Assembly (NCBI RefSeq): GCF_934617235.1
Contig: NZ_CAKTTZ010000010.1
Location: forward strand, 1-55,578
Source of the DNA: an uncultured Ellagibacter sp.
GTDB lineage: Bacteria > Actinomycetota > Coriobacteriia > Coriobacteriales > Eggerthellaceae
Length of the DNA: 55,578 nucleotides
Direction: 5' to 3'
The notes beneath the pieces were generated by a model that was not told the DNA's origin, did no database searches, and was given only the letters and a program-made list of their open reading frames with translations. Below are positions 1-8,126 of the stretch, piece after piece. The position numbers and the translations under genes are program-made. Positions within the stretch are counted from its first letter, which is position 1, and every line of letters begins with the position of its first letter.

Positions 1-286
1 GGCCGTTTTCCTCGGGCGGGCTTCGCCCGCCCTCCGAAAACGGGTTGATACACCAACATTCGGGACGCTACCCGCCAGCGGGCCTTCTTTCTCAAAAACG
101 GCCCGCCGTGGACAAAAAATGGCGATATGTGAGGAGTTAGTTTTAGGGAACTTTACTTCGAATCAATTGACCTGGGAAAACGTGATGCCTCATGAAGACG
201 GCCGCCCGCATTGCCCTTCTCAGACTCACATATCGACGAATTTTGTCCACGAGAGGAGGTTTTTCGCGGAAGAAGGCTGGCGGGCT

Positions 287-324
287 GGCGGCAGAACGTG
301 AGAGAAATCACCCGGCCCCGTCTC
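287..324 (+). repeat. 38-bp intergenic direct repeat, copy 1
   Basis: This 38-bp segment is identical to 414-451. Its core, GTGAGAGAAATCACCCGGCC, begins at 298. A diverged inverted copy of the same core (GTGAGACTAATCACCCG on the minus strand) is found at about 6508-6537. It looks like a dispersed intergenic element; no coding sense is seen. Confidence 0.8.
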
Positions 325-413
325 AGACCGTCTCATCCCCAACCCTTGTCTCGCGATGGGGCGGGCAGGTTGGCGGCGGGCGATTGGCAAGGGGACTGGC
401 AGCGTCCGCGCGA

Positions 414-451
414 GGCGGCAGAACGTGAGAGAAATCACCCGGCCCCGTCTC
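414..451 (+). repeat. 38-bp intergenic direct repeat, copy 2
   Basis: Exact second copy of the 287-324 repeat, with 89 bp between the copies. It sits about 75 bp past the stop codon of the minus-strand mscS gene, so it could lie in that gene's 3' untranslated region. Function unknown. Confidence 0.8.
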
Positions 452-524
452 GCCGGGGCTGCGGGTGGGCAGGAGGGCAGACCAGCGAGCGGGCGTCGCG
501 CAAGGGGAACCGCAGTCCCCCGCC

Positions 525-1313
525 TTACGCCATGGTGTAAGGCGCGACGGCGCGCACGACGGCGTCCTTCACCGCCGAGTGCTTTTCGCCATCCTCGACC
601 CACACGATGAGGCTCGCGCGGTAACCGTATTCCATGGCCTCCGTGAAGAGCACCTGCGGCTCGCGCGAGACGCCGCCGCCCACCTTTTGCGCCGCTTGAC
701 CTGCAGCTTTGGCAATCTTTGCGGCGACGGCGTCCAAGTCCGCACCGCCCGTGGTGACAAGCAGGGGCACCACAACCTTCGTAAGCGGCGGCAAATGCGT
801 TAGCGACGACTTGTTGATCACCGAGTTCGGCACCACCACGCGCTCGCCCGAAAGCGTCTCGAGCGAGGTGTGGCGCCAGGTCACGTCGCGCACGATGCCG
901 CGCTGCCCGCCGACCTCGATGTAGTCGCCTGGCTCCACGAGTCCCGTGATGCTCACCTGCACGCCGCCGATCAGGTTCGACAGCGTATCCTGAAAGCCGA
1001 GCGAGATGGCGATACCGCCGATGCCGAGCGCGGTGATCGCCGCGGAAACGTCGATCCCAAAGCAGCTCGATAGCACCACGCTGATACCAATCGCCCACAC
1101 GGCAATGCGGGCGATGTTGATGAAGATGCTCGACGAGGGCAGCGGCGAGTTGTCATGCGAGAGCACGCGGCGCAGCACTTTCGTCACAGCGCGAGCAACA
1201 AGCGCCGTGAAAGCGAGCGCAATCGCCACCGTCAGCGCGGTGGAGAGCCACTCAACGTGAACGACGCTTTGGATGATGTCGTAGAGGTCGGATGTCTGCT
1301 CTTCGGGATCCAT
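525..1313 (-). CDS. mscS: Small-conductance mechanosensitive channel, MscS family
   Basis: The 262-residue protein is predicted to form a membrane channel that opens under membrane tension and releases solutes during hypo-osmotic shock. N-terminal hydrophobic helices (about residues 22-45 and 62-85) precede the family's signature third helix, seen here as the glycine/alanine-rich segment ALGIGGIAISLGFQDTLSN near residues 92-110. The beta-domain signature VEPGDYIEVGG follows at about 125. The length is close to the compact MscS proteins. The ATG at 1313 is preceded by AGGGGAAGAAG. It lies 9 bp downstream of the histidine kinase gene, so the two are probably co-transcribed. I am confident of the family; which ions or solutes pass is not visible. 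Confidence 0.93.
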   Translation of the reverse strand: MDPEEQTSDLYDIIQSVVHVEWLSTALTVAIALAFTALVARAVTKVLRRVLSHDNSPLPSSSIFINIARIAVWAIGISVVLSSCFGIDVSAAITALGIGGIAISLGFQDTLSNLIGGVQVSITGLVEPGDYIEVGGQRGIVRDVTWRHTSLETLSGERVVVPNSVINKSSLTHLPPLTKVVVPLLVTTGGADLDAVAAKIAKAAGQAAQKVGGGVSREPQVLFTEAMEYGYRASLIVWVEDGEKHSAVKDAVVRAVAPYTMA

Positions 1314-1322
1314 CTTCTTCCC

Positions 1323-2726
1323 CTATCGGTGCAAAGCGTCCGCATCGCTCGCAGCGATCTGGGACTTCGTCTGCGCTGCACACCCTTCCAGGAACAGCGT
1401 CACCGTAGTACCGGCGCCAAGCTCGCTTTGCACGTCCATATAGGAGTTCGACCCGAAGAACCCGACGATGCGGTCGTGCACGTTCTTCACCGCAATGCCG
1501 ATTCCCTTAGTTTCCTTAGGATGCATGATGCCTTGGCGCGCTTCCTCGGTCATGCCCGTGCCGTCATCGATCACGCGCAGGTACACGTCGTCGCCTTCGA
1601 CCTCGCCAGTCACGGTGATGGTGAGCTTGCCCTCGGACGGCATGGCGTGCTGCACGGCGTTTTCCACCAGCGGCTGAATGAGGAACGAAGGGACCATCAT
1701 GTTCTCGCACTCGGGCGCCAAATCGACGTTGAGCTCCACGCGCTCGACGCCGAAGCGTGCCACCTCGAAGGAGAAGTAGCGCTGCGTCTGCTCAACCTCG
1801 CGCGAAAGGTAGATAAGGCTGTCGGAATTTTCCAGCGTGCGGCGATAGAACACCGCGAACTCGCGCAAAAGCACGCGGGCCTCGTTAGGGTTGGTCCTGA
1901 TGAGCGAGGCAATCGTGTTGATTGTGTTGAACAGGAAGTGCGGGTTAATCTGGTTTTGAAGCGCCTTGAGCTCCATGCTCGTGGCGAGGCGCGCTTGCTC
2001 CTCGAGCTGCGCTGCGGCCATCTGGGTGGACAGCAGCGTGCCGAATCCTTCGGCGATCGACTTCTGTGTCTCGCTGATGCGCTTGGCAGACCGATAGTAG
2101 AACTTCAGCGTGCCCACCACGTCGCCGCGTACCAAAAGCGGGACAACAATGGCCGCCTTGATCGTCGTGGCATTTTCGGGAAAGCCGATGTCGATGCTGG
2201 TGAACAGCACGCGCATGTTGCCGTCGTCAAGCGTGGCCTGGGTGGCATGCGTGCGAATGTGCCCACCCGCAGGGTTCTCGGCCTCCAGATAGCCGGCGTA
2301 ACCGAGGATCTGCTCCTTGTCGGTGATGGCCACCGCGATGGCGGCGGTCGAAGGAAGGAGCAGCTGGCAGATTTCCTGCGCAGATTCGCGGTTCAAGCCG
2401 TCCTGCATCTTCTCGAGCGTTTTGCTCGCGAGGCGCAGCATGGCGTCCGACTGGCGCGCACGTACCGAATCCGGGTCCATCGAAAGGCGAATCACCAGCA
2501 CGATTGAAAGGGTGAACATGACGCCCGCCGTAATCATGATGGGGATGCTGTGGGAGGGAGCGAGCGCCGTCCAAAGAAGCGTCACGGCCGACAGCACCGC
2601 AATAATCGTAAGTAGCATCTCGACCGTGAACACGCGGGCAACGCCCTTCTTCGGAGTGATGGCCCCCTGCGCGCTCCCATCGATTGAATTCGCTATTCCG
2701 CTATCCCGCTTGTCCGTTTCGCCCAT
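1323..2726 (-). CDS. LytS/YehU-type sensor histidine kinase with GAF domain
   Basis: This 467-residue membrane-attached sensor kinase has two closely spaced N-terminal transmembrane helices (about residues 32-80), a GAF-like sensory region (about 105-240) and the His_kinase domain of the LytS/YehU class. The phospho-acceptor H-box reads NQINPHFLFNTINTIASLI (about residues 255-275). The ATP-binding part shows the N-box (PLVENAVQHA) and G-boxes (DDGTGM, KGIGIAVKNVHDR). Such kinases normally pair with a LytTR response regulator, but none is adjacent: the following gene is mscS and the preceding one an exporter. The partner must be elsewhere. The ATG at 2726 has the ribosome site AAGGGAACGAG. The signal sensed is unknown. 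Confidence 0.92.
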   Translation of the reverse strand: MGETDKRDSGIANSIDGSAQGAITPKKGVARVFTVEMLLTIIAVLSAVTLLWTALAPSHSIPIMITAGVMFTLSIVLVIRLSMDPDSVRARQSDAMLRLASKTLEKMQDGLNRESAQEICQLLLPSTAAIAVAITDKEQILGYAGYLEAENPAGGHIRTHATQATLDDGNMRVLFTSIDIGFPENATTIKAAIVVPLLVRGDVVGTLKFYYRSAKRISETQKSIAEGFGTLLSTQMAAAQLEEQARLATSMELKALQNQINPHFLFNTINTIASLIRTNPNEARVLLREFAVFYRRTLENSDSLIYLSREVEQTQRYFSFEVARFGVERVELNVDLAPECENMMVPSFLIQPLVENAVQHAMPSEGKLTITVTGEVEGDDVYLRVIDDGTGMTEEARQGIMHPKETKGIGIAVKNVHDRIVGFFGSNSYMDVQSELGAGTTVTLFLEGCAAQTKSQIAASDADALHR

Positions 2727-2768
2727 ATTCTCGTTCCCTTATCGCCAGTTTGCGATAAGTATAGACGA

Positions 2769-3779
2769 TTACCCGAGAACACCGACCTCATTCAGCACGA
2801 GCATGACCGCCGCTACAATAAGAAAACACCCGAACAACAGGCGCAGCGTACGCTCGGGAACCTTCGTCACGAGCTTCGCGCCGATGACAGCGCCGGGGAT
2901 GGTGCCGATGACGATCGCGATACCGGCAAGGTAGTTGATATTGCCGAGAATCCCCTGCTCAATCACACCAGGGATGGCCAGAATCATGACCGCGATAAGC
3001 GAGGTACCCGACGCCTTGCGCATCGAGATGCCGATAATCGAGAGCATGAGCGGCACCATGATGAATCCGCCGCCGACGCCGACATAGCCCGAGGCCAAGC
3101 CCGCGACCAAGCCGATCAGCGCACCTTGCAGGAGCTGCTTGCGGGAAAGCGGGGCGTCATCAGAGGCGGAAGCTGAAACGGCCGCTGCCGGTGACGCCGA
3201 TTCGCCCAAGGAAGCCGCCGCGGCATTCGCAGAGCCGCTGGTCGCCGAAGAGTCCGCGAGGGTTTCCCCAGTGCCCGAGATTCGGACGGTCGCGGAGGCG
3301 ACGCGTGCTTCGGCACGCGAGGAGTGCTTGGAGCCGCAATATGGCGTGCCCGCCGCGGCCGCAGCGTCGGCCCCTTCCGCGGGCTGGCCAGCCCGCGGAA
3401 CCCTGAAAGCCTTCTTGAACATGTTGATGGCCGAGTAGCCGATGATGAGCGCTGCGGCGAGCATCACGAGCCAGTCGGGAGAAAGCTGCGCGAGCCACAC
3501 TCCCACAGGCGACATGCACGCACCGCCAAGACCCGCCGCGAGGCCGAGTGCAGGGATGCAGGTCTTGCCCTTGAGATGCGAGATCGCGCCAGAGATGGAA
3601 GTCGGAATGATGGCGAACAGCGAGGTCGCCGTGCTCATGGTAGCGCTCATTCCGAACGCAAGACGGAAAATCGGCACCATAACCGTGCCACCCCCGATGC
3701 CGAGCAGCCCCGAGGCAATGCCGATAACGACGCCTACCAGGGCGGGAACGACAAAGTGAATGAGAATTGCCACTGTCAA
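2769..3779 (-). CDS. TauE/SafE family membrane exporter (DUF81)
   Basis: This polytopic membrane protein of about 336 residues belongs to the TauE/SafE family, whose members are proposed to export sulfite, sulfoacetate or related anions. Two halves each contain the glycine-rich family motif: GIASGLLGIGGGTVMVP near residues 20-36 and GLASGYVGVGGGFIMVP in the second half. A hydrophilic, alanine/serine-rich insertion of about 90 residues (roughly 125-215) separates them, making it longer than the usual 250-270 residues. The frame opens with TTG at 3779; a GTG at 3773, better spaced from AGAAAG, is an equally likely start. It lies 42 bp upstream of the histidine kinase on the same strand. The substrate cannot be read from the sequence. 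Confidence 0.88.
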   Translation of the reverse strand: MTVAILIHFVVPALVGVVIGIASGLLGIGGGTVMVPIFRLAFGMSATMSTATSLFAIIPTSISGAISHLKGKTCIPALGLAAGLGGACMSPVGVWLAQLSPDWLVMLAAALIIGYSAINMFKKAFRVPRAGQPAEGADAAAAAGTPYCGSKHSSRAEARVASATVRISGTGETLADSSATSGSANAAAASLGESASPAAAVSASASDDAPLSRKQLLQGALIGLVAGLASGYVGVGGGFIMVPLMLSIIGISMRKASGTSLIAVMILAIPGVIEQGILGNINYLAGIAIVIGTIPGAVIGAKLVTKVPERTLRLLFGCFLIVAAVMLVLNEVGVLG

Positions 3780-3920
3780 ATCTTTCTACTGCGACACCAT
3801 GCTGATGGCCCCACATCTCAGGCGCCCCCAACAAGACGCCGTTCCTCATGTGTTCTCCAGCAGTGTATCGCTGCAGCGTACATCGAACCCCAAAATGGGC
3901 GCGAACGTACAAATAAGCAA

Positions 3921-5300
3921 TTAATCGGCGAGGTTCAGGCGAATCTCGCTCGTCATACCCGGATCGATGTTTGAGTACTGAGCCGCAACCTGCTCCGGAA
4001 TGCCCGACGCAGAGGCATCCGTCACAGGGGCGTTCGTCGCCTGGTCATCCCCGATGCGGGGGTCGCGCTCGACGACGCGGCCGTTCGCGCTCGCCACATT
4101 CTCCGCGCGAGACACCGCGCTGCGGACGATCGCCGTGCTCAGGATTTGGTCGCCCTCGATGCGCGACATGAGCTCCGACCACACGAACTGGAACTCGAAG
4201 TACTTCATGCAGTTACGCTGGGCATATTGCGCCGCCTCGGTGCGCGCCGCCTTCGCCGCCTTGCGATACGCCCGCTTATCGGGACGAGCGAGGCTGCGCA
4301 GAAACGCGGTGATGCGGATGCGCCGCACGATGCTCGGTTCCAAGAACGGCCCGGGGTACGGTTCGAGGGACGAAGGTTTCACCTGCATGAGGTCAATCTG
4401 GGTTCGGCTGTACTCCATCTTGCGATACTCGTAGAGCCAACGATAGATGTCCTGACGGAAACGCGTGCCCTCGCTCGCCGACTCGGGCGGAAGGTGATGG
4501 AGGCTCCATTTGTTGTCGAACCAGATGTCCGATCCGTACATACGCAGGTTGAGCATGTAGTCCAGGTCCTCGCCGCGCGGAATCCACGGGTCGAACGACA
4601 GGCGCTTGAACGCTTCCTTGTGAAGTGCGAGACACCCGCCGCACACGTGGTTCGAACGCGAAAGGCGCGGCGCGTGCATGGCCTGCTCGATCCATTTATT
4701 GAATGCGCTCCCCTGCTGCCAGAAGCGGTTGTACCACTTGTTCTGGCTCTTTGATAGGTAGGAGCCTTCAGAATTGTAATAGAAGCCCGTCTTCGCAAGG
4801 ATGGGAATGCCCTTGCGCGTGAGCTTACCCAAACCGTACACCGCGCGCTTGAGGAAATCGGCGTCGACAACCACTTCGTCGTCGTCGAGGAACACCACCG
4901 AGTCGAACCCGAGCGCGCATGCCACGACAAGCCCCAGGTTGCGAACGGCGCCATAACCCGATAAGCCGACTTCACGCGTCAATTTCCCCAGACCGAGCTG
5001 TTCCATGCGTTGTTGCACCAGACCCGCTTCCGCAGCGCCGATAACCGCGATGTGCAGCTCGGGGAAACGCGCGGCGATGGCCTGTGTCTTCTGCGCAGCC
5101 TTGTGCGCGATGGAAGGCTCCGCCGCAACGAGCACGATGATCTGCCCGATGCCCTGCACCTTGGTAAGCGATTCGAGGCAGCGCGGCAGCTCGCCATCTT
5201 GCGACATGGGCGTCGGATGGTCATAGGTGGTGATGATGGAGCCGCCCTCGCGTCGCGAGCGCGCTGAAACAAAGGTAGGGATGATGACAACCGGGTTCAT
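3921..5300 (-). CDS. Family 2-like glycosyltransferase (GT-A fold)
   Basis: The 459-residue soluble protein has a nucleotide-sugar transferase domain in its first two thirds. It begins with a beta-strand typical of family 2 (VVIIPTF), carries an acidic metal and nucleotide-binding motif VVFLDDDEVV near residue 135, and a later acidic motif PRGEDLDYML near residue 245 that matches the usual catalytic-base region. The last 80 residues are alanine- and charge-rich and look disordered. No export signal or membrane segment is seen, so it probably acts on the cytoplasmic face, on an unknown acceptor. The ATG at 5300 follows AAAGGAAGCAT. No other cell-surface genes are adjacent, so its pathway is unknown. 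Confidence 0.82.
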   Translation of the reverse strand: MNPVVIIPTFVSARSRREGGSIITTYDHPTPMSQDGELPRCLESLTKVQGIGQIIVLVAAEPSIAHKAAQKTQAIAARFPELHIAVIGAAEAGLVQQRMEQLGLGKLTREVGLSGYGAVRNLGLVVACALGFDSVVFLDDDEVVVDADFLKRAVYGLGKLTRKGIPILAKTGFYYNSEGSYLSKSQNKWYNRFWQQGSAFNKWIEQAMHAPRLSRSNHVCGGCLALHKEAFKRLSFDPWIPRGEDLDYMLNLRMYGSDIWFDNKWSLHHLPPESASEGTRFRQDIYRWLYEYRKMEYSRTQIDLMQVKPSSLEPYPGPFLEPSIVRRIRITAFLRSLARPDKRAYRKAAKAARTEAAQYAQRNCMKYFEFQFVWSELMSRIEGDQILSTAIVRSAVSRAENVASANGRVVERDPRIGDDQATNAPVTDASASGIPEQVAAQYSNIDPGMTSEIRLNLAD

Positions 5301-5606
5301 ATGCTTCCTTTAGAGTTCGATTGGTCGGCCCCGTTTGGCCAGTTCACAGCAACAACAGGTGAACACAACGGCAGATTTCGCCATCGCAAGCGAGAGGGTT
5401 GGCCCCTCACCGCCCATCAGTTAGCCACTATGAACCGACTCATTATATCGCTATGAGCTTCCCTTCGCGAAAGCACGCTCGACGTTCCATCGAATGCGGA
5501 AAATGACCCGTCTGGGGGCGCGCGTCAGGACGCCGACCCGACGCGCGCGCCCGGAAGCGGACCGAGTGCCCGAGAGCCCGCCCAGCGGAGCGCACCCGCA
5601 AACCAA
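5301..5606. other. Intergenic region with GC-rich hairpin
   Basis: This gap between the glycosyltransferase and the response regulator (both minus strand) contains no credible gene. A GC-rich inverted repeat, GGGCGCGCGTC at 5516-5526 against GACGCGCGCGCCC at 5540-5552, lies about 55 bp beyond the regulator's stop codon and may end or stabilise its transcript, although no T-run follows it. The side nearest the glycosyltransferase (5301-5460) is less GC-rich and probably holds that gene's promoter; no clear promoter hexamers stand out. Confidence 0.45.
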
Positions 5607-6296
5607 CTACTGCGCGACCAGGCGATACCCCACTCCGCGCACGGTCTCGATGAGGCTGGCGTGTTCGCCTAATTTCTGACGCAGCGTAAGCACGTGCATG
5701 TCGACCGTTCGGCTGCCGCCCGCAAAGTCCCAACCCCAGACATGCTGCAGCAAAGCATCGCGCGAAAGGGCAACGCCGGGGTTTTCCATGAAATGCAAGA
5801 GCAGATCGAACTCGCGCGACGTGAGGGAAAGCGCCTCGCCGCTGCAAAACGCCTCGTGGCGCATTTCGGAGATGGTAAGCGGACCGATCGTGATCTCGTC
5901 GCCCGCCCCCTGGGGAGCAACGTTGCCCCAATCGGGAGCGCGACGCAGCAGGGCGCGCACGCGAGAGACCATCTCCATCATGCCGTAAGGCTTGGTGAGA
6001 TACTCATCGGCGCCGCCGTCGAGCGCAGTCACGATGTCGAGCTCGGTGCTTTTCGCGGTTACCATGATCACAGGAACGCGAGAAAGGCCCGGCGTATTGC
6101 GAATGCGATGTAGGATTTCCAGGCCATCGGCGCCGGGCAGCATGATGTCGAGCATGACCACATCGGGGATCCGCCGTGCGCAAGCCGCTCGGAACTCCAC
6201 GTCGTTCGCCATGCCCTCGGCTTCGATCCCCGCCTGCGTGAGGGCGTAAAGCGCCAGCTCGCGAATGCTCGCGTCATCTTCCACGCAGTACACCAT
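5607..6296 (-). CDS. OmpR/PhoB-family response regulator, probable Pho regulator
   Basis: This 229-residue two-component response regulator has a receiver domain with the acidic pair E6-D7-D8, the phosphorylated aspartate at about D50 in VVMLDIMLPG, and the conserved lysine in DEYLTKPYG. A winged-helix DNA-binding domain of the OmpR/PhoB type follows, with SLTSREFDLLLHFMENPG and a C-terminal RTVDMHVLTLRQKLG/VRGVGYRL. The start is the ATG at 6296, preceded by AAAGGGGGCAAGTT; an upstream in-frame extension is rejected because it lacks family sequence. It follows phoU by 320 bp, after a terminator, so it probably has its own promoter. Context makes it the likely reader of the 11-bp repeats upstream of pstS. 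No PhoR-type kinase gene is adjacent. Confidence 0.9.
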   Translation of the reverse strand: MVYCVEDDASIRELALYALTQAGIEAEGMANDVEFRAACARRIPDVVMLDIMLPGADGLEILHRIRNTPGLSRVPVIMVTAKSTELDIVTALDGGADEYLTKPYGMMEMVSRVRALLRRAPDWGNVAPQGAGDEITIGPLTISEMRHEAFCSGEALSLTSREFDLLLHFMENPGVALSRDALLQHVWGWDFAGGSRTVDMHVLTLRQKLGEHASLIETVRGVGYRLVAQ

Positions 6297-6507
6297 AACT
6301 TGCCCCCTTTCCTCGCTGAAAAACCTTATCCGATAGATTATCTCACAGGGACGAGGGTTCGGGGGCAAAGCGGCAGGATAGCGGAACAACAAGGCGGCGC
6401 GCGAAGGACGAAGGGCAGCGCGGCAAACGCGATCAACGGGGCGCGAGCGGGGTAAGCGCACAAGTGAGACAGAGGTCGGGCGACTCGCCCCTCGCGAGAC
6501 GCGCCCC

Positions 6508-6537
6508 GTGAGAGAGGGATCGGGTGATTAGTCTCAC
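6508..6537 (-). repeat. Inverted diverged copy of the 287-324 repeat
   Basis: On the minus strand this segment reads GTGAGACTAATCACCCGATC and then a C/T-rich run, matching the core of the 287-324/414-451 repeat at 14 of the first 16 bases. It sits in the 320-bp gap between phoU and the response regulator. That gap also holds a 9-bp inverted repeat, AAGTGAGAC (6462-6470) with GTCTCACTT (6531-6539), so the transcript here could fold extensively. Nothing coding is seen in 6297-6615. A GATAAT hexamer on the minus strand near 6330 might be the regulator's -10 element. Confidence 0.6.
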
Positions 6538-6544
6538 TTCCCCC

Positions 6545-6592
6545 AGAAAAACAATCGGGCCCGCATGACGACGTGGCGGTCGTGCGGGCCCG
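6545..6592 (-). terminator. Rho-independent terminator after phoU
   Basis: A perfect 14-bp stem (CGGGCCCGCATGAC at 6556-6569 with GTCGTGCGGGCCCG at 6579-6592) is followed on the minus strand by the T-rich stretch TTGTTTTTC. It lies just beyond the stop codon of phoU and so should end the pst-phoU transcript before the response regulator gene. Confidence 0.88.
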
Positions 6593-6615
6593 AAAGCGGG
6601 ACAGGGGACGAAACG

Positions 6616-7296
6616 CTATTCGGCGGGCTCGCCGGCAACCTTTAAATCGTGCGTGCCGGTGATGCGGAAGATCGTCCACTTCGCGATGCGCTCGGCGTCG
6701 TCGCCCATCCGCTCGAAGTACTTCGCGACCATCAAAAGCTCGGGCAGATGCGTCGCGTCGGTGTCGCCCTTGCGGATAAGCTCGACGATTGCCTGCTCCG
6801 CCTTCGCGTAGAGAGCGTCGACCTCGTCGTCAGCCGCAAACACTTCCTCGGCACGATCGCGATCGGCATTCGCGAAGCTCTCGAGCGCCGTCTTCACCAT
6901 GTAGGCGACCTTGCCCGACGCCGTCGCAATCTCGTTCTCGATCGCGCATGCGGCCTCATGGGGAATCTGGGTTGCCAGAAACGCCACGTCGCGCGACTTG
7001 GAATCGATGTGCGCCAAGTCGCTCACCAGGCGAAACGACCCGGAGACAAAACGCAGATCGTCGGCGACAAGCGGCTGCTGCATGAGCATGATATCGAGAC
7101 ACGTGTCCTCGATCGTCGCGCGGAGAAGGCGCATGCGCATCTCGCCCGAAATGACCTCCTCGGCCGCCTCGACGTCACCCTTCGCGAGCGCGAGTCCGGC
7201 TGCCGTCACATCGGCGACCGTTTTCTGTCCCAGGTCTTCCATCGCGGCAGCCAGATCGTCGAGCTGCTTCAAGTATTTCGAACGTGCAACTACCAT
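6616..7296 (-). CDS. phoU: Phosphate signalling protein PhoU
   Basis: This cytoplasmic all-helical protein of 226 residues is made of two PhoU repeats. In the family it binds metal clusters and links the PstSCAB transporter to the Pho two-component system, dampening phosphate uptake and signalling when phosphate is plentiful. The repeats show DTCLDIMLMQQPLVADDLR (first half) and LPELLMVAKYFERMGDDAERI (second half), the latter carrying the E/D-rich metal-binding signature E-R-x-G-D-x-A-E. The start ATG at 7296 overlaps the stop codon of pstB by one base (TAATG), so translation is coupled. It closes the pst operon and is followed by a strong terminator. Confidence 0.95.
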   Translation of the reverse strand: MVVARSKYLKQLDDLAAAMEDLGQKTVADVTAAGLALAKGDVEAAEEVISGEMRMRLLRATIEDTCLDIMLMQQPLVADDLRFVSGSFRLVSDLAHIDSKSRDVAFLATQIPHEAACAIENEIATASGKVAYMVKTALESFANADRDRAEEVFAADDEVDALYAKAEQAIVELIRKGDTDATHLPELLMVAKYFERMGDDAERIAKWTIFRITGTHDLKVAGEPAE

Positions 7297-8126
7297 TAGC
7301 TGAACCTTCCTGTTAGGTAATCTTTCGTGCGCTGCTCACGCGGCTGCGAGAAAATCTGCTTGGTCGGGCCTTCTTCGATGAGCTCGCCCAGGTAGAAGAA
7401 TGCCGTCTTGTCGGCAACGCGCGTCGCCTGCTGCATGTTGTGCGTGACGACGACAACGGTGCGTTCGCGCGACAATTCCACCATGAGCTCCTCGATAAGC
7501 GACGTCGAAATCGGGTCGAGCGCACTTGTGGGCTCGTCCATGAGCAGCACCTGCGGCTCCACGGCAAGAGCGCGCGCAATGCACAGACGCTGCTGCTGAC
7601 CGCCGGAAATGCCCAGACCGTTTTGATCAAGCTTGTCTTTCGCCTCTTCCCAAAGGCCCGCGTCGCGCAGGCACCGCTCCACGATCTCGTCGCCTTCCGC
7701 CTTCGAGATCTTGCGCATGCGGCGCGGCCCATACAGGATGTTGTCGCGAATGCTCATGGGAAAGGGGTTGGGGTGCTGGAACACCATGCCCACCATGACG
7801 CGAAGCTCGTTGGGCTCGGTCGCGAAGATGTCGCGGCCCGCAACCTCGATGGTTCCCTCGGTGCGAACCGTCGGCACGAAATCGCACATGCGGTTGAACG
7901 TACGCAAAAGCGTCGACTTGCCACAACCCGAAGGGCCGATGAACGCGGTCGCCTTGTTCTTGGGAATCTCGAGCGAGATGTTCTTCAGTGCCTGGAAGTC
8001 GCCGTACCACAGGTTGAAATTGCGAATCGAGATGACCGATTCACCCTCGGCAACCGAGAGCATGCTCGCCTGCGAGTCAGACAGCGACCTGCCCTTTTCC
8101 GTAGTCTTTCGTTCCACCATGTTCAT
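7296..8126 (-). CDS. pstB: Phosphate ABC transporter ATP-binding protein PstB (second copy)
   Basis: The 276-residue ATPase powers phosphate import together with PstA/PstC. The Walker A motif is GPSGCGKSTL, the signature motif LGISGGQQQRL and the Walker B motif VLLMDEPTSALDP; the H-loop is VTHNMQQATRV. The C-terminus ends in YLTGRFS, typical of PstB. The start is the ATG at 8126, which overlaps the stop of the upstream pstB copy (TAATG); longer in-frame extensions are rejected. About 35 poorly conserved N-terminal residues precede the ABC core. Two consecutive, clearly diverged pstB genes in one operon is a known but uncommon arrangement. Confidence 0.95.
   Translation of the reverse strand: MNMVERKTTEKGRSLSDSQASMLSVAEGESVISIRNFNLWYGDFQALKNISLEIPKNKATAFIGPSGCGKSTLLRTFNRMCDFVPTVRTEGTIEVAGRDIFATEPNELRVMVGMVFQHPNPFPMSIRDNILYGPRRMRKISKAEGDEIVERCLRDAGLWEEAKDKLDQNGLGISGGQQQRLCIARALAVEPQVLLMDEPTSALDPISTSLIEELMVELSRERTVVVVTHNMQQATRVADKTAFFYLGELIEEGPTKQIFSQPREQRTKDYLTGRFS

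Larger units (their letters stand above)
1..524. other. Gene-free left edge with hairpins and repeats
   Basis: No convincing gene is visible here; all open frames look like antisense or GC-driven shadows. A strong inverted repeat spans about 3-43, with arms CCGTTTTC and GAAAACGG around a GGGCGGGC/GCCCGCCC inner stem. It could be a transcription terminator for a gene beyond the left edge, but no clear T-run follows on either strand. A second hairpin has arms GCGGGCC (78-84) and GGCCCGC (100-106). Two copies of a 38-bp direct repeat follow at 287-324 and 414-451 and are listed separately. The stretch lies downstream of the minus-strand mscS gene. Confidence 0.5.

Noticed and set aside
287..451. 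CRISPR array
   Set aside because: Only two copies with an 89-bp gap and no cas genes; a dispersed intergenic repeat fits better.
6297..6461. An N-terminal extension of the response regulator
   Set aside because: The extension is not receiver-domain-like, and ATG 6296 has a strong ribosome site.
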